Shown piece after piece: positions 48,160-58,547 of a DNA stretch of 64,000 nucleotides. The notes under the pieces are model-generated. The model had not been told where the DNA came from, did not search any database, and saw only the letters and a list, made by a program, of their open reading frames with translations. The position numbers and the translations under genes were made by a program. The DNA comes from Chelatococcus sp. YT9 (GTDB lineage: Bacteria; Pseudomonadota; Alphaproteobacteria; Rhizobiales; Beijerinckiaceae), in NCBI RefSeq assembly GCF_018398315.1, contig NZ_JAHBRW010000001.1:802001-866000 (forward strand). The letters run 5' to 3'. The stretch's first letter is position 1, and every line of letters begins with the position of its first letter.

Positions 48160-48741
48160 ATGGCCGACCTCATGCAAGAGTTGCCGTTCCTTGACCGTCT
48201 CGCAACCCTCGTCGCCCGTTATCGGACGGAGATGGCGGAGCCTCGCGAGCATCTGGCGCTGTTGCGTTGGCAGATTGCGGAACGACATGCCCTTGATGAC
48301 CGCACGACCATGCCCGGACACGTGACGACGAGCGCGATTATCGTGTCGCCTGATCATGCCAATATCCTGCTGATCGACCACAAGACGATCGGCCGCTGGT
48401 TGCAACCCGGGGGACATTACGAGCCCGCTGCCTCTTTTAGTCTCTCCGCAGCGCGTGAAGCCGTTGAGGAGACCGCCGTTCGGGGCCTTGTACTGCATCC
48501 ATGGCATCGCGGAGGGGACATTCCCTTCGCCATCGACAGTCACGACGTGCCCGGAAAGCCAGCGCGCGCAGAACCCGATCACATCCATCACGACCTGCAG
48601 TACCTCTTCCTCGCCGACCCGTCCCTGCCCTTGATCGCTCAGGAGGATGAGGTGCATGCGGCGCTTTGGAAGCCCATCGCCGAGCTTGCGGCGATCGCGC
48701 CAAGGGCGGCGCGCCGACTTAGCGCCTTGCCGTCCGCCTGA
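48160..48741 (+). CDS. Nudix hydrolase with altered Nudix box
   Basis: A 193-residue protein. The Nudix box region is GGHYEPAASFSLSAAREAVE with ETAV, so the catalytic R-E-x-x-E-E core is intact but the upstream conserved Glu and the final Gly of GX5EX7REUXEEXGU are both Ala. It follows ILLIDHKTIGRWLQPGG, and HHDLQYLFLAD and EVHAALWKPIAEL complete the fold. The substrate is unknown; NUDIX proteins with this pattern are often annotated as pyrophosphohydrolases. ATG 48160 is likely; 48172 is an alternative and 48055 too long. Confidence 0.84.
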   Translation: MADLMQELPFLDRLATLVARYRTEMAEPREHLALLRWQIAERHALDDRTTMPGHVTTSAIIVSPDHANILLIDHKTIGRWLQPGGHYEPAASFSLSAAREAVEETAVRGLVLHPWHRGGDIPFAIDSHDVPGKPARAEPDHIHHDLQYLFLADPSLPLIAQEDEVHAALWKPIAELAAIAPRAARRLSALPSA

Positions 48742-48780
48742 GCACGCATGACCCACCTGATGCCCAGGTGCATGGCCTCG

Positions 48781-51552
48781 TCATACGCCGGCTGAAAGCC
48801 CCTTCAGTCGATAGAGCGCCTCCAGGGCCTCACGCGGCGTCATGTCGTCCGGATCTATCCCCGCAAGCGCCTCGCGCAGGAGATCCGGCCCAGCAACAGC
48901 CGGCGGTGGGGCCGCCGGTTTCAGCGTCGCCGCGAACAGGGGCAAATCGTCGATCAGGGCGGAGACAGGCTTTTCCCGCTCAGTCCTCTCCAACTGGTCC
49001 AGGACCTCGCGCGCTCTTGCAATCACCGGGGCCGGCAGGCCCGCGAGCTTCGCCACCTGGATGCCATAGCTGCGATCGGCCGCTCCCGGCACCACCTCAT
49101 GCAGGAAGACCACGTCACCATGCCAGTCCGTGACGCGCATGGTGGCGTTGCTGACATTGTCGAGCCGGTCGGCAAGCGCCGTCAGCTCGTGATAATGGGT
49201 CGCGAACAGCGCACGGCTGCGGTTGACCGCCTCCAGATGCTCCACTGCCGCCCAGGCAATTGACAGGCCATCGAACGTGGCGGTGCCGCGGCCGATCTCG
49301 TCGAGGATGACCAGCGAGCGCGGCCCGGCTTGGTTGAGGATGGCGGCCGTCTCAATCATCTCCACCATGAAGGTGGAGCGGCCGCGTGCCAGATCGTCCG
49401 CGGCGCCAACCCGGGAGAACAGGCGGTCGACGATGCCGATGCGCGCCGCCCGCGCGGGCACAAAAGCGCCCATCTGCGCCAGCACCACGATCAGCGCGTT
49501 CTGGCGCAGATAGGTCGATTTACCGGCCATGTTGGGGCCGGTAATCAGGGTGACGGCGCCGCTCTTGCCGCCGGGCGCGGTGAGATCGCAATCGTTGGCG
49601 ACGAAGGTGCCGCCGCTCGCCTTGAGCGCGGCCTCGACCACCGGATGGCGACCGCCCTCGATGCGGAACGTGAGGCTCTCTTCGATCTCCGGCCGGCTCC
49701 AGCCGAGGTCGGCGGCGAGATCCGCGAGCCCGGCCGTCACGTCGACGAGGCCGAGCGCATCCGCTGCCCGTTTGATCGGCTCCGCATTGGCCGCAACTGC
49801 TGCGACCAGTTCGTCGAATATCGCCAGTTCCAGCCGTACGGCGCGATCCGCCGCTGAGGCGATCTTGGCCTCGAGCTCGCCGAGTTCGACCGTGGAGAAA
49901 CGCATCGTGCCGGCCATGGTCTGCCGGTGCACGAACAGGTCATTCAAGGGCGGCTTGAGAAAATCCTCACCCGCCGCCTGCGGCACCTCGACGAAATAGC
50001 CGAGCACGTTGTTGTGCTTGACCTTGAGCGTCCGACACCCTGTTTCGCTGACGTAGCGAGCTTGCAGCGCCGCGATGAAACGGCGCGAATCGGCCTGGAG
50101 CAGCCGCGCCTCGTCGAGCGCCGCAAGATGGCCTGCCCGCACGAAGCCGCCGTCGCGCTTCAGAAGCGGCAGTTCATCGGCGAGCGCGGCTTGAAGCTGG
50201 CTTGCAAGCTCAGGCGCGAGATCAGCAAGCGCGGCGGCAGCGCTGCTGAGCTCCGCCGGGCGGCCGGCCGCGTTCGGCAAATCGCCGGCTTTTTCGCCGT
50301 GCCCCTCGGACAAGAGGCCGGCCACAACATCGGCGACGCCCAAGCCGTCACGCAGGGCAGCAAGGTCTCGTGGCCCGCCGCGGCCGAGCGCAAGTCGCGA
50401 GAGCGCGCGCGCCATGTCGGGCGCCGCGCGAAGGCGAGCGCGGAGCCCCTCGCGGAGAAAGGCGCGATCAACGAGATAAGCCACGGCATCGTGGCGCGCG
50501 CGGATCACCGCGAGGTCCGTCGAAGGGCCTGCCAGGCGCTCCGCGAGCAAGCGCCCGCCAGCCGAAGTCAAAGTGCGGTCGACGGCAGCCAGGAGGCTGC
50601 CGCCGCGCTCTCCGGACAAAGTCCGTGTGAGTTCGAGATTGGCGCGGGTCGCGGCGTCGATGAGGAGCGTGCCGCCCGCCGCTTCACGCGCGGGTGGCGA
50701 GAGCGGCGGCCGGGAGCCGAGCTGGGTCCGGTCGACGTAGCCGAGGACGAGCGCCGCCGCCGCCACCTCGGTCCGTGTGAAGGCACCGAAGGCATCGAGA
50801 CTGGCCACGCCAAAATAGTCTTTCAGGCGCCGGTCGGCCGAAGCCGCATCAAGGCCATCGCGAGCCATCGGCGTGATGGAGGTTCGGAGCTCACGCCAAA
50901 GCGGCGCGAGTTCAGGATCATCGATCAGGACATCCGGCACCAGAAGTTCGCGCGGGTCGAGACGCGCGAGATCGGAGGCAAGCTGGCCGGCTTCGACCTC
51001 GGCCACGGTAAAGCGCCCCGTCGAGATGTCGATTGCTGCGAGGCCGTAGACGAAAGCCTGGTCGCCAGCGCGCCGACGGGTGACCGCGACGAGGAGGTTC
51101 GCGCGGGCCGGGTCAAGCAGGCTCTCCTCGGTGATGGTGCCGGGTGTGACAAGGCGGACCACCCCACGCGCGACGACAGACTTGCCGCCGCGCTTCCTGG
51201 CCTCCGCGGGATCCTCGGTCTGCTCGCAGACGGCGACCCGGTGCCCCGCGGCGATGAGACGCTGGAGGTAGTCCTCCGCCTTCTCCACTGGGACGCCGCA
51301 CATCGGGATGTCTTCGCCGAGGTGCTTGCCGCGCTTGGTCAGCACGATGCCGAGCGTTCGCGAGGCTATCTCAGCATCCTCGAAGAACAGTTCGTAGAAA
51401 TCGCCCATCCTGTAGAACAGAAGGCAATTGGGATGCGCGAGCTTGATCTCGGTATATTGAGCCATCATCGGCGTCACGCGGCCGTCTGCCGCAGCTGAGC
51501 CCGGCTTGTTCACTTCACGCGGCGTTGCTTTGTATTCGAATGGCCCGTTCAT
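48781..51552 (-). CDS. mutS: DNA mismatch repair protein MutS
   Basis: It recognises base mismatches and starts repair with MutL. The 923-residue protein has the mismatch-contacting [15 protein letters not shown] near the start, the connector, lever and clamp domains, and the ATPase with Walker [16 protein letters not shown] (near 670), [33 protein letters not shown] and [12 protein letters not shown] 51552 ([10 protein letters not shown]) was chosen over 51603. A perfect dyad AAAGCCG-N4-CGGCTTT (51567-51584) lies just upstream of the start. Divergent from maeB. Confidence 0.97.
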   Translation of the reverse strand: MNGPFEYKATPREVNKPGSAAADGRVTPMMAQYTEIKLAHPNCLLFYRMGDFYELFFEDAEIASRTLGIVLTKRGKHLGEDIPMCGVPVEKAEDYLQRLIAAGHRVAVCEQTEDPAEARKRGGKSVVARGVVRLVTPGTITEESLLDPARANLLVAVTRRRAGDQAFVYGLAAIDISTGRFTVAEVEAGQLASDLARLDPRELLVPDVLIDDPELAPLWRELRTSITPMARDGLDAASADRRLKDYFGVASLDAFGAFTRTEVAAAALVLGYVDRTQLGSRPPLSPPAREAAGGTLLIDAATRANLELTRTLSGERGGSLLAAVDRTLTSAGGRLLAERLAGPSTDLAVIRARHDAVAYLVDRAFLREGLRARLRAAPDMARALSRLALGRGGPRDLAALRDGLGVADVVAGLLSEGHGEKAGDLPNAAGRPAELSSAAAALADLAPELASQLQAALADELPLLKRDGGFVRAGHLAALDEARLLQADSRRFIAALQARYVSETGCRTLKVKHNNVLGYFVEVPQAAGEDFLKPPLNDLFVHRQTMAGTMRFSTVELGELEAKIASAADRAVRLELAIFDELVAAVAANAEPIKRAADALGLVDVTAGLADLAADLGWSRPEIEESLTFRIEGGRHPVVEAALKASGGTFVANDCDLTAPGGKSGAVTLITGPNMAGKSTYLRQNALIVVLAQMGAFVPARAARIGIVDRLFSRVGAADDLARGRSTFMVEMIETAAILNQAGPRSLVILDEIGRGTATFDGLSIAWAAVEHLEAVNRSRALFATHYHELTALADRLDNVSNATMRVTDWHGDVVFLHEVVPGAADRSYGIQVAKLAGLPAPVIARAREVLDQLERTEREKPVSALIDDLPLFAATLKPAAPPPAVAGPDLLREALAGIDPDDMTPREALEALYRLKGLSAGV

Positions 51553-51709
51553 GGCCGGACCGTAGCAAAGCCGCGGCCGGCTTTCATCGTTCTGGCAGGA
51601 CACTTTTGAAGGAAACAGTGGAGAACGCGCCTTGAGCGCGCACCCTCACCTGCGTAAGGTCGCGCTCCGGCCGGGATAAAGTAACGCAACGGGAGGTCTG
51701 TATAAGCCC

Positions 51710-53992
51710 ATGAATGATAAGAAACGCGTGTCGCGCCCCACATTCACTGATCAGGAAGCATTGCAGTTCCACTCCCAGGGGCGTCCCGGCAAGCTCGAAG
51801 TGGTCGCCACGAAGCCAATGGCGACCCAGCGTGACCTTTCGCTCGCCTATTCGCCGGGTGTCGCGGTTCCCGTGCGAGCTATTGCCGAGAACCCCAGCCT
51901 TGCCTTCGACTACACGACGCGCGGCAATCTCGTGGCTGTCATCTCCAACGGCACCGCGATCCTCGGCCTTGGCAATCTCGGCGCGCTCGCCTCGAAGCCG
52001 GTTATGGAAGGCAAGGCTGTCCTGTTCAAGCGCTTCGCGGATGTCGATTCCATCGACCTCGAGGTCGACACGGAGGATGCAGAGACCTTCATCAACTGCG
52101 TCCGCTATCTCGGGCCCTCCTTCGGCGGCATCAATCTTGAAGATATCAAAGCCCCGGAATGCTTCATCATCGAAGAAAAGCTCCGGGAACTCATGGACAT
52201 CCCCGTTTTCCATGACGACCAACACGGCACCGCGATCATCGCGGCCGCAGGCCTCGTCAATGCGCTGCATCTGACCAATCGCGACGTCAAGAATACCAAG
52301 CTCGTGGTAAACGGCGCCGGCTCTGCAGGCATTGCCTGTATCGAGCTTCTGAAAGCCATGGGTTTCGCGCCGAACAACGTCATCCTGTGCGACACCAAGG
52401 GCGTCATCTATCGCGGTCGCACCGAGGGGATGAACCAATGGAAATCCGCCCACGCAGCCGAAACCTCCGACCGCACGCTGGCCGATGCCATGCGTGGGGC
52501 CGATGCGGTGTTCGGCCTCTCGGCCAAAGGCGCGCTCACCGCCGAAATGGTGGCCAGCATGGCGCCGAACCCGATCATCTTCGCGATGGCCAATCCGGAC
52601 CCCGAGATCACGCCCGAGGAAGTCGCCGCTATCCGTGACGACGCCATTATGGCCACTGGTCGTTCGGACTACGTCAATCAGGTCAATAACGTCCTCGGCT
52701 TCCCCTATATCTTCCGCGGCGCGCTCGATGTGCATGCGACGACCATCAACATGGAGATGAAGATCGCGGCGGCCGAGGCTTTGGCCGCCCTGGCGCGCGA
52801 GGACGTGCCGGACGAGGTGGCTGCGGCCTATCAGGGCGCGCGCCCCCGTTTCGGCCGGGACTACATCATACCCGTGCCGTTTGATCCGCGCCTCATCCAC
52901 GTCATTCCGCCGGCGGTAGCGAAGGCGGCGATGGAGACCGGCGTCGCCCGTCGGCCGATCACCGACATGCGCGTCTACAAGGCGCAATTGTCGGCGCGGC
53001 GCGATCCTGTCGCCGGCACGCTCAACCGCGTGTTTGAGCGGGTGCGCCGCGCGCCGAAGCGGGTTGTCTTCGCCGAGGGTGAGGAGGAGCAAGTCATCCG
53101 CGCCGCGGCGTCCTTCGTCAACCAGGGCCTCGGCACCGCGATCCTCGTCGGGCGCGAGGACCGTGTGAGGGAGACCGCCTCGCTCGCCGGCATCGACCTC
53201 AGCGGCCGCAACGGCATCGAGATCCACAACGCGCGCCTGTCCCATCGCAACGCGGTCTATGCGCAGTTCCTCTACGAGCGGCTGCAGCGCGAGGGTTATC
53301 TGTTCCGCGACTGTCAGCGGCTGGTGAACCAGGACCGCAATCACTTCGGCGCCGCCATGGTCGCGATGGGGGATGCCGATGCGATGGTGACGGGTGTCAC
53401 CCGCAACTACTCGATCGCCTTGGAGGATGTGCGTCGCGTCATTGACGTCAAGCCAGGCCACAGGGTGATCGGCGTTTCGATCGCGCTGGCGCGCGGTCGC
53501 ACCGTGCTGGTGGCCGATACCGCCATCACCGAGATGCCGAATGCGCAGGAGCTTGCCGATATCGCCGTCGAAGCGGCCGGCGTTGCCAAGCGACTGGGCT
53601 ATGAACCTCGGGTCGCGCTGCTTGCCTTCTCTACCTTCGGGCATCCGAAGGGAGAGCGCTCCGAGCGCGTGCAGGAGGCCGTACGCATTCTCGACAAGCG
53701 GCGCTGCGACTTCGAATATGACGGCGAGATGGCGGCCGATGTCGCGCTCAACCGCGATCTCATGTCCGTCTACCCGTTCTGCCGGCTGACCGGGCCTGCG
53801 AATGTGCTGGTCATGCCGGCTTTCCACTCCGCCTCGATCTCGACCAAGATGCTGCAGGAGCTCGGCGGATCAACCGTGCTCGGCCCGCTGATTGTCGGCC
53901 TCGACAAGGCAGTCCAGATCGTGCCGCTCGGAGCCAAAGACAGCGATATCGTCAATATGGCGGCCCTCGCGGCGTACAATATCGGCGGATAA
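51710..53992 (+). CDS. maeB: NADP-dependent malic enzyme with phosphotransacetylase-like domain
   Basis: It decarboxylates malate to pyruvate with NADP, supplying reducing power. The 760-residue hybrid form has the malic domain (about 1-160: [49 protein letters not shown]), the NAD-binding domain ([26 protein letters not shown]) and a C-terminal PTA-like domain from about 430 ([49 protein letters not shown]). The PTA part is thought to be regulatory. A strong bidirectional terminator follows. Confidence 0.97.
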   Translation: MNDKKRVSRPTFTDQEALQFHSQGRPGKLEVVATKPMATQRDLSLAYSPGVAVPVRAIAENPSLAFDYTTRGNLVAVISNGTAILGLGNLGALASKPVMEGKAVLFKRFADVDSIDLEVDTEDAETFINCVRYLGPSFGGINLEDIKAPECFIIEEKLRELMDIPVFHDDQHGTAIIAAAGLVNALHLTNRDVKNTKLVVNGAGSAGIACIELLKAMGFAPNNVILCDTKGVIYRGRTEGMNQWKSAHAAETSDRTLADAMRGADAVFGLSAKGALTAEMVASMAPNPIIFAMANPDPEITPEEVAAIRDDAIMATGRSDYVNQVNNVLGFPYIFRGALDVHATTINMEMKIAAAEALAALAREDVPDEVAAAYQGARPRFGRDYIIPVPFDPRLIHVIPPAVAKAAMETGVARRPITDMRVYKAQLSARRDPVAGTLNRVFERVRRAPKRVVFAEGEEEQVIRAAASFVNQGLGTAILVGREDRVRETASLAGIDLSGRNGIEIHNARLSHRNAVYAQFLYERLQREGYLFRDCQRLVNQDRNHFGAAMVAMGDADAMVTGVTRNYSIALEDVRRVIDVKPGHRVIGVSIALARGRTVLVADTAITEMPNAQELADIAVEAAGVAKRLGYEPRVALLAFSTFGHPKGERSERVQEAVRILDKRRCDFEYDGEMAADVALNRDLMSVYPFCRLTGPANVLVMPAFHSASISTKMLQELGGSTVLGPLIVGLDKAVQIVPLGAKDSDIVNMAALAAYNIGG

Positions 53993-54017
53993 GGGCTGCC
54001 GTCTCCTCATTCTCGAT

Positions 54018-54056
54018 AAAAAAAATGGCCGGGCAGTGCCCGGCCATCATCTTTTT
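54018..54056. terminator. bidirectional terminator between maeB and doxX
   Basis: ATGGCCGGGC-agt-GCCCGGCCAT (54025-54047) is a perfect 10-bp stem. It is preceded by a run of As and followed by CATCTTTTT, giving U-runs on both transcripts of the convergent genes. Confidence 0.93.
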
Positions 54057-54073
54057 GAGGAGAGCGAGTGCCC

Positions 54074-54547
54074 TCACACCTCGCGGCCGATAGCGCGATC
54101 GACCGACATCGCACCTCCGCCGCGGGCGATGATGGCGAGCAGCATCGCCGACCACAGGATGGACTTTTCCGAGCCCATGTAGCCCTGCCCCATGACGATC
54201 CAGTGGAAGTAGATCGTGACCAGCAGGATGATGAGCGCCACGATGGCGGCCGGACGCGTCAGGAAGCCAAGAATCAGCAGCACGCCCGTTCCGAACTCGC
54301 TGAACGACAGCAGAGGCGACCATAGCACTCCTGGGACAAAGCCGATGCGCTCGACCATGTCGACCGCGCCGAACGGATTGATCACCTTGCCCCAGCCGTG
54401 GGCCACCAGTGCGATCCCCGTGACGATCCGCAGAATGACGTCCGCTGGCACTGCGAGAGCGGCCCAGAGGCCGCCAAGCGCCGGAATGACAAGCTCGCCA
54501 CCACCGGCCCGTGATGGATTCGTTCGCGACATGCGGTCAACAGCCAT
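54074..54547 (-). CDS. DoxX family membrane protein
   Basis: A 157-residue protein with four transmembrane helices: ILRIVTGIALVAHGWGKV (first), LSFSEFGTGVLLILGFLTRP, AAIVALIILLVTIYFHWIVM and ILWSAMLLAIIARGGG. The first helix with HGWGK and the later E-x-G-x-G are DoxX features. Relatives take part in thiosulfate oxidation or stress membrane complexes; here the role is unknown. ATG 54547 follows GGAGGCGC, a strong ribosome-binding site. It is monocistronic with two strong dyads upstream. Confidence 0.9.
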   Translation of the reverse strand: MAVDRMSRTNPSRAGGGELVIPALGGLWAALAVPADVILRIVTGIALVAHGWGKVINPFGAVDMVERIGFVPGVLWSPLLSFSEFGTGVLLILGFLTRPAAIVALIILLVTIYFHWIVMGQGYMGSEKSILWSAMLLAIIARGGGAMSVDRAIGREV

Positions 54548-54617
54548 GAAAGCGCCTCCTTGCGCGCTTGCCCTCGAAATATGGACAAGCATCACTGCGG
54601 GGAGAGGCTGAATTTGC

Positions 54618-54637
54618 AAGCCATGATCACATGGCTT
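54618..54637. promoter_or_regulatory. 20-bp dyad upstream of doxX
   Basis: AAGCCATG-atca-CATGGCTT is a perfect 8-bp inverted repeat centred about 80 bp before the doxX ATG. It lies next to a second, longer dyad at 54657-54687. Operator function is inferred. Confidence 0.5.
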
Positions 54638-54656
54638 TCAACACTATGCCATCACC

Positions 54657-54687
54657 TTGGTGTGAAGACATCGTCGATTCACACCAA
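54657..54687. promoter_or_regulatory. perfect 10-bp inverted repeat upstream of doxX
   Basis: TTGGTGTGAA (54657-54666) and TTCACACCAA (54678-54687) are separated by 11 bases. Arm centres lie 21 bp apart, two turns of the helix, as expected for a dimeric regulator. The region is AT-rich, 110-140 bp before the doxX ATG and about 100 bp after the RecD-like gene. No U-run follows, so a terminator is less likely. Confidence 0.6.
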
Positions 54688-54785
54688 TATTGCCGAATAG
54701 ATTTAAATGAAACCAACTTGAGCTACCATGAAGAGCGAAGGGCTTCTCACCGCTGACGCTTCATCTGGGCTATTGTTGAACAATT

Positions 54786-55877
54786 CTAGGATACAATAGT
54801 AATGCGCTCCGCAGCACGTGTCAGGCCGGTATAAAGCCACCGGCTGGCATGCTCTCTAAAGGCAAAGGCCTCGTCGAAGAGCACCACCTCGTCCCACTGG
54901 GAGCCCTGGGCCTTGTGCACGGTGAGTGCATAGCCATAGGTAAATTCGTCGGCATTGCGCCGGATGGCGAAGGGGACGCTCTCCTCTTCGCCTTCGAAGA
55001 ATTCCCGTGGCACGCTGACCTCCGTCGTCCGCCGCGTGGTTTCATCATCCGGCGTCACATCCATCTTCACCAAGCCTTTCTGCTCGCCCTTGAGCTGCTT
55101 GATGAGCCAGGTGCCGCCGTTGAATAGCCCTTTGGTCTTGTTGTTCTTCAGGCAGACAAGCTTCTCGCCGGCAGCGGGCATGGCATCACGGAATCCCAGG
55201 AGCGAGCGCATGCGGGCGTTGTACATCCGGCGTGTCTTGTTCATGCCGAGCAAGACCTGATCGGCACGCATCACGGCCGGCGCATCGATGTCGCGGCGTG
55301 AGATCACCCGGCTTTCGCCAAATTGGCCGTGGGTGAGGTTCCCTCCCTCGCGCACCACCATCGACATGTGGATGATCGGATTGTCGCGAGCCTGCCGGTG
55401 CACCTCCGTCAGCATAAGGTCAGGCTCGGCCTCCGTGAAATAGCCGCCGCCCTTAACGGGCGGCAGCTGCGCGGGATCGCCCAAGACCAGCACCGGAACA
55501 CCGAACGACAGAAGGTCACGCCCCAGTTCCTCGTCCACCATCGAGCATTCGTCGATGATGATGAGCTCAGCGTCAGCGGCCGCGCTCTGACGGTTGATGA
55601 CGAAGGAAGGCCCCTCCTCCTTGGACCCCCGTGAGCGGTAGATCAGGCTGTGGATGGTTGTCGCCCCCTCGCAACCCTTCGAGCGCAGCACCGAGGCAGC
55701 CTTGCCGGTAAAAGCGCCGAAGGCGACATCCCCGTCGATGCCCTCCGCGATATGCCGCGCAAGCGTCGTCTTGCCCGTCCCCGCATAGCCGAACAGGCGG
55801 AAGACCTGGGCGTCACGACGCTTCAACCATGCGGCAACCGCTTTCAGGGCATCATCTTGTTGAGGCGACCAGCTCAT
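54786..55877 (-). CDS. RecD-like/Dda-type superfamily 1 helicase
   Basis: A 363-residue ATPase. Walker A FGYAGTGKTTLA (29-40), FGAFTGKAASVLRSKG, the DECS motif (109-112) in IIIDECSMVDEEL, GDPAQLPPV (133-141), and at the end the UvrD-C2 region YGYALTVHKAQGSQWDEVV with WLYTGLTRAAERITIV. This is the compact SF1B form, without RecB/RecC partners, as in phage T4 Dda and bacterial free-standing RecD-like helicases. It may help replication or repair. It stands alone between AT-rich intergenic regions. Confidence 0.9.
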   Translation of the reverse strand: MSWSPQQDDALKAVAAWLKRRDAQVFRLFGYAGTGKTTLARHIAEGIDGDVAFGAFTGKAASVLRSKGCEGATTIHSLIYRSRGSKEEGPSFVINRQSAAADAELIIIDECSMVDEELGRDLLSFGVPVLVLGDPAQLPPVKGGGYFTEAEPDLMLTEVHRQARDNPIIHMSMVVREGGNLTHGQFGESRVISRRDIDAPAVMRADQVLLGMNKTRRMYNARMRSLLGFRDAMPAAGEKLVCLKNNKTKGLFNGGTWLIKQLKGEQKGLVKMDVTPDDETTRRTTEVSVPREFFEGEEESVPFAIRRNADEFTYGYALTVHKAQGSQWDEVVLFDEAFAFREHASRWLYTGLTRAAERITIVS

Positions 55878-56151
55878 AATGTGCTCACAACGAATGGCTC
55901 AGGACGAATAATGACTGGTGAAAGCCGGGCAAACACGTACATCGCCCGGGCCGGTTGGAAAGATCGTGGCTGATCGTCATAGAATGCAGGGGGCCAGCAG
56001 AAAAGCCCACGGCTGACTAACGAATAAAAGACATATTTATCAACAATTGCCGAGGGACGTCCACCGGTGGCGGCAGCTGATGCAAATGGCTGATTCGGAC
56101 CGGCCACTATCATTCCGGCCTGGTAACGACTTGCAGAGGGAGTGCTTGCGA
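55878..56151. other. divergent intergenic region helicase-mepA
   Basis: The 274 bp hold no supported gene. A CCACCGGTGG palindrome lies at 56060-56069. A short AT-rich patch (about 56020-56045) is a likely promoter area. GAGGGAG before 56152 is the mepA ribosome-binding site. Confidence 0.4.
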
Positions 56152-57138
56152 ATGACGATGACGCCTTTTCGGTCCGTGCAGAGCCCAGGGGCAGGTCGCG
56201 TGTTCAGGCGGTTGGCGCTCGCCGGACTTCTCATGGCGCTCACCACGGTCGTCGGCCATCAGGCCGCTCTTGCCCAGGAGAATGCAGCCGAAGAGGCGGC
56301 GCGCCGGAAGGCCGCCCTTTCCAAACTGCCAGCGGATGCAGCCCAACGACGCTTCGGCACCACCCCTCTGCCTTCGGCCGGCAAGGCTGCCGTCTTCGGC
56401 TTCTATTCCCTCGGCTGCCTCTCCGGCGGGGTCATGCTGCCACCGGACGGGCCGACGTGGCAGGTCATGCGGCTGTCGCGCAATCGCAACTGGGGCCACC
56501 CGGCGCTCGTTGAATTTCTGCAGAACTTCGCGGCCAAGGTACCATCGACCACCGGCTGGCCGGGCATCCTTGTCGGCGACATGGGCCAACCGCGCGGCGG
56601 TCCGATGCTGACCGGCCACGCCTCCCACCAGATCGGCCTCGACGCCGACATCTGGCTGACAGGCATGCCGGCAAGCCGCCTCAGCGCTGGCGCCCGGGAA
56701 GAAGTCTCAGCCATTAATGTCGTGAGAAGCGACTGGAACGATATCGATCCGTCACGCTGGACGCCGAGCCATATGGCGCTCCTGAAAACCGCCGCGTCTT
56801 ACAGGCAGGTCGAGCGGGTTCTCGTCAACCCCGCTATCAAGCGCGCGCTGTGCCGCGACGCGGGCTCCGACCGCCGCTGGCTCTCGAAGATACGGCCGAC
56901 GCCTGGGCACAACTACCATTTCCACATTCGCCTCGCCTGCCCGGCCGGCGAGACGGCGTGCCGCAAACAGGCTCCACCGCCAACGAGCGACGGTTGCGGG
57001 GCGGAGCTCGACTGGTGGTTCAGCGCGGAAGCGCGCCGGCCGAAGCCCTACAGGCCAGCGCCGCCGCTAATGGTGGCGGACTTACCGGCCCAGTGCCGCG
57101 CGGTGATCGATAGCCCAGCGGCGGCGGCTCGGAACTAG
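56152..57138 (+). CDS. mepA: penicillin-insensitive murein endopeptidase
   Basis: A periplasmic LAS-type metallopeptidase that cuts D-Ala-meso-DAP cross-links in peptidoglycan. The signal sequence runs to about residue 40 (ALAGLLMALTTVVGHQAALA-QE). Metal ligands are H and D in GHASHQIGLDADIWL and the second H-x-H in PGHNYHFHIRLACP. The cysteines GCLSGG, ALCRDAG, LACP, CRKQ and CGAEL fit the family's disulfides. At 328 residues it is a little longer than E. coli MepA. ATG 56152 with GAGGGAG upstream; ORF extension to 56047 is unsupported. Confidence 0.94.
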   Translation: MTMTPFRSVQSPGAGRVFRRLALAGLLMALTTVVGHQAALAQENAAEEAARRKAALSKLPADAAQRRFGTTPLPSAGKAAVFGFYSLGCLSGGVMLPPDGPTWQVMRLSRNRNWGHPALVEFLQNFAAKVPSTTGWPGILVGDMGQPRGGPMLTGHASHQIGLDADIWLTGMPASRLSAGAREEVSAINVVRSDWNDIDPSRWTPSHMALLKTAASYRQVERVLVNPAIKRALCRDAGSDRRWLSKIRPTPGHNYHFHIRLACPAGETACRKQAPPPTSDGCGAELDWWFSAEARRPKPYRPAPPLMVADLPAQCRAVIDSPAAAARN

Positions 57139-57201
57139 GCCGCGCGTCCGGAACGCCCGTTCCCCTGCCCTTGTCGGAGGATAAGAACGAGAACCGCAAA
57201 C

Positions 57202-57220
57202 CAGGTCCCATCGGGACCTG
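57202..57220. terminator. hairpin between convergent mepA and yqhA-type gene
   Basis: CAGGTCCC-atc-GGGACCTG is a perfect 8-bp stem with a 3-base loop. There is no U-run on either side, so termination may be weak. Confidence 0.5.
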
Positions 57221-57228
57221 AACGCCAC

Positions 57229-57729
57229 TCATTTCGCCTTTTCACCGGCGATGCGATCCGTCAGCGCCAGGAAGACACCGGAGCCGACGAAGACGACGTG
57301 GATGCCGACGAGCCACATCAACTCGCGGTCGCTCACGTTGGCGACATTCATGAAGGCCTTGAGAAGCTGTATGGCGGAGATTGCGACGATCGACGACATC
57401 AGCTTGAGCTTCAAGCCGGAAAAGTCGATCTTGCCCATCCATTCCGGCCAGTCCTTATGATCATTCGCGTCGATCTTCGACACGAAGTTCTCGTAGCCAG
57501 AGAAGATCACGATCACCACGAGCGAGCCGGTGAAGGTCAGGTCGACCAGCGTCAGGATGCCGAGGATGATGTCTGATTCTTTGCCGGAGAACACAATCGG
57601 CAGAAAATGCACGAGCTCCAGCATCGTCTTGATGAGGAGCCCCGCCAGCCCAAGGACCAGCGCGACATAAAAAGGCGCAAGCAGCCACCGGCTGGCGAAC
57701 AGGAAGCGCTCAAGCACTCTCTCGATCAT
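57229..57729 (-). CDS. UPF0114/YqhA family membrane protein
   Basis: A 166-residue protein with about four transmembrane helices. FLFASRWLLAPFYVALVLGL starts the family, GILTLVDLTFTGSLVVIVIFSGYENFVSKID is the core, and KLKLMSSIVAISAIQLLKAF and GIHVVFVGSGVFLALTDRI are the last helices. YqhA-type proteins have no proven function. It follows msrA on the same strand but a terminator hairpin separates them. Confidence 0.92.
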   Translation of the reverse strand: MIERVLERFLFASRWLLAPFYVALVLGLAGLLIKTMLELVHFLPIVFSGKESDIILGILTLVDLTFTGSLVVIVIFSGYENFVSKIDANDHKDWPEWMGKIDFSGLKLKLMSSIVAISAIQLLKAFMNVANVSDRELMWLVGIHVVFVGSGVFLALTDRIAGEKAK

Positions 57730-57745
57730 AAAGTCTCCATCACAA

Positions 57746-57775
57746 AAGGGGCGCCACCTTTGTGTGGTGCCCCTT
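57746..57775 (-). terminator. terminator after msrA
   Basis: On the minus strand AAGGGGC-a-CCAC pairs with GTGG-c-GCCCCTT around a 6-base loop (7 + 4 bp with one mismatch), followed by TTGTG, a short U-rich tail. It lies 60 bp after the msrA stop and 17 bp before the yqhA-type start. Confidence 0.65.
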
Positions 57776-57835
57776 GCACATCAACCCCCCGGCGCGATCC
57801 TCGTCTTGAGCCGGCTCTATGTCATCCGCGTGACC

Positions 57836-58486
57836 TCAGGCCGCGATACCCGTGCCTATGGCGCAGCTCACGCCGGTGCCACCGAGGCCGCAGTAGCCAG
57901 CGGGATTCTTCGCCAGATATTGCTGGTGATAGGCTTCCGCGAAATAGAAAGGTGGGCGTTCCGCGATCTCTGTCGTGATCGGGGGATACCCCGCCACCCT
58001 GAGCGCTTCGCCATAGGTTCGCCGTGTCGCCTCGACGAGCGCGAGCTCGGCCTCCCCTGTCACATAGACCGCCGAACGATACTGGGTACCAATGTCGTTG
58101 CCCTGCCGCATGCCTTGAGTCGGATCGTGATTCTCCCAGAAAACACGCAGCAGGTCTGCGAGATCGACCCCCTTTTCATAGACGATCTGCACCACCTCCG
58201 TGTGCCCGGTGAGGCCGCTGCAGACCTCCTCATAGGTCGGATTGGGCGTCACGCCGCCCGCATAGCCGACGGCCGTGACATAGACGCCGGGCAGGCTCCA
58301 GAACTTTCGCTCTGCCCCCCAGAAGCAGCCCATGCCGAACAGCACCCGCTTGCTGCCTTCGGGATAGGGACCCGCCAGAAAATGTCCATTCACGAAATGA
58401 GTCTGCGCGGTCGCGATCGGCTCCGCCCGACCTGGAAGAGCCTCGTTGGCACCAGGCAGGACCGATGATTTACGGAACAATCCCAT
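57836..58486 (-). CDS. msrA: peptide-methionine (S)-S-oxide reductase MsrA
   Basis: It repairs oxidised methionine with thioredoxin. In 216 residues the active-site Cys54 is in [14 protein letters not shown], followed by [43 protein letters not shown]-type segments and [15 protein letters not shown]; recycling cysteines are near the end ([15 protein letters not shown]). ATG 58486 gives the family length; a longer frame to 58627 is open but lacks similarity. Confidence 0.95.
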   Translation of the reverse strand: MGLFRKSSVLPGANEALPGRAEPIATAQTHFVNGHFLAGPYPEGSKRVLFGMGCFWGAERKFWSLPGVYVTAVGYAGGVTPNPTYEEVCSGLTGHTEVVQIVYEKGVDLADLLRVFWENHDPTQGMRQGNDIGTQYRSAVYVTGEAELALVEATRRTYGEALRVAGYPPITTEIAERPPFYFAEAYHQQYLAKNPAGYCGLGGTGVSCAIGTGIAA

Positions 58487-58547
58487 GATGCTTCTCCTCA
58501 TGCCAGACATGTGGGAGGGCATACGACGCGGCGCGAGATCCTGCCCC

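Noticed and set aside
49927-51498. Open frame antisense to mutS
   Set aside because: Sense frame is a complete MutS; the antisense is a composition artefact.
51584-53827. Open frame of 747 codons antisense to maeB
   Set aside because: Shadow of a GC-rich coding strand. The maeB frame has all family motifs; the antisense product is His/Arg/Asp-rich and meaningless.
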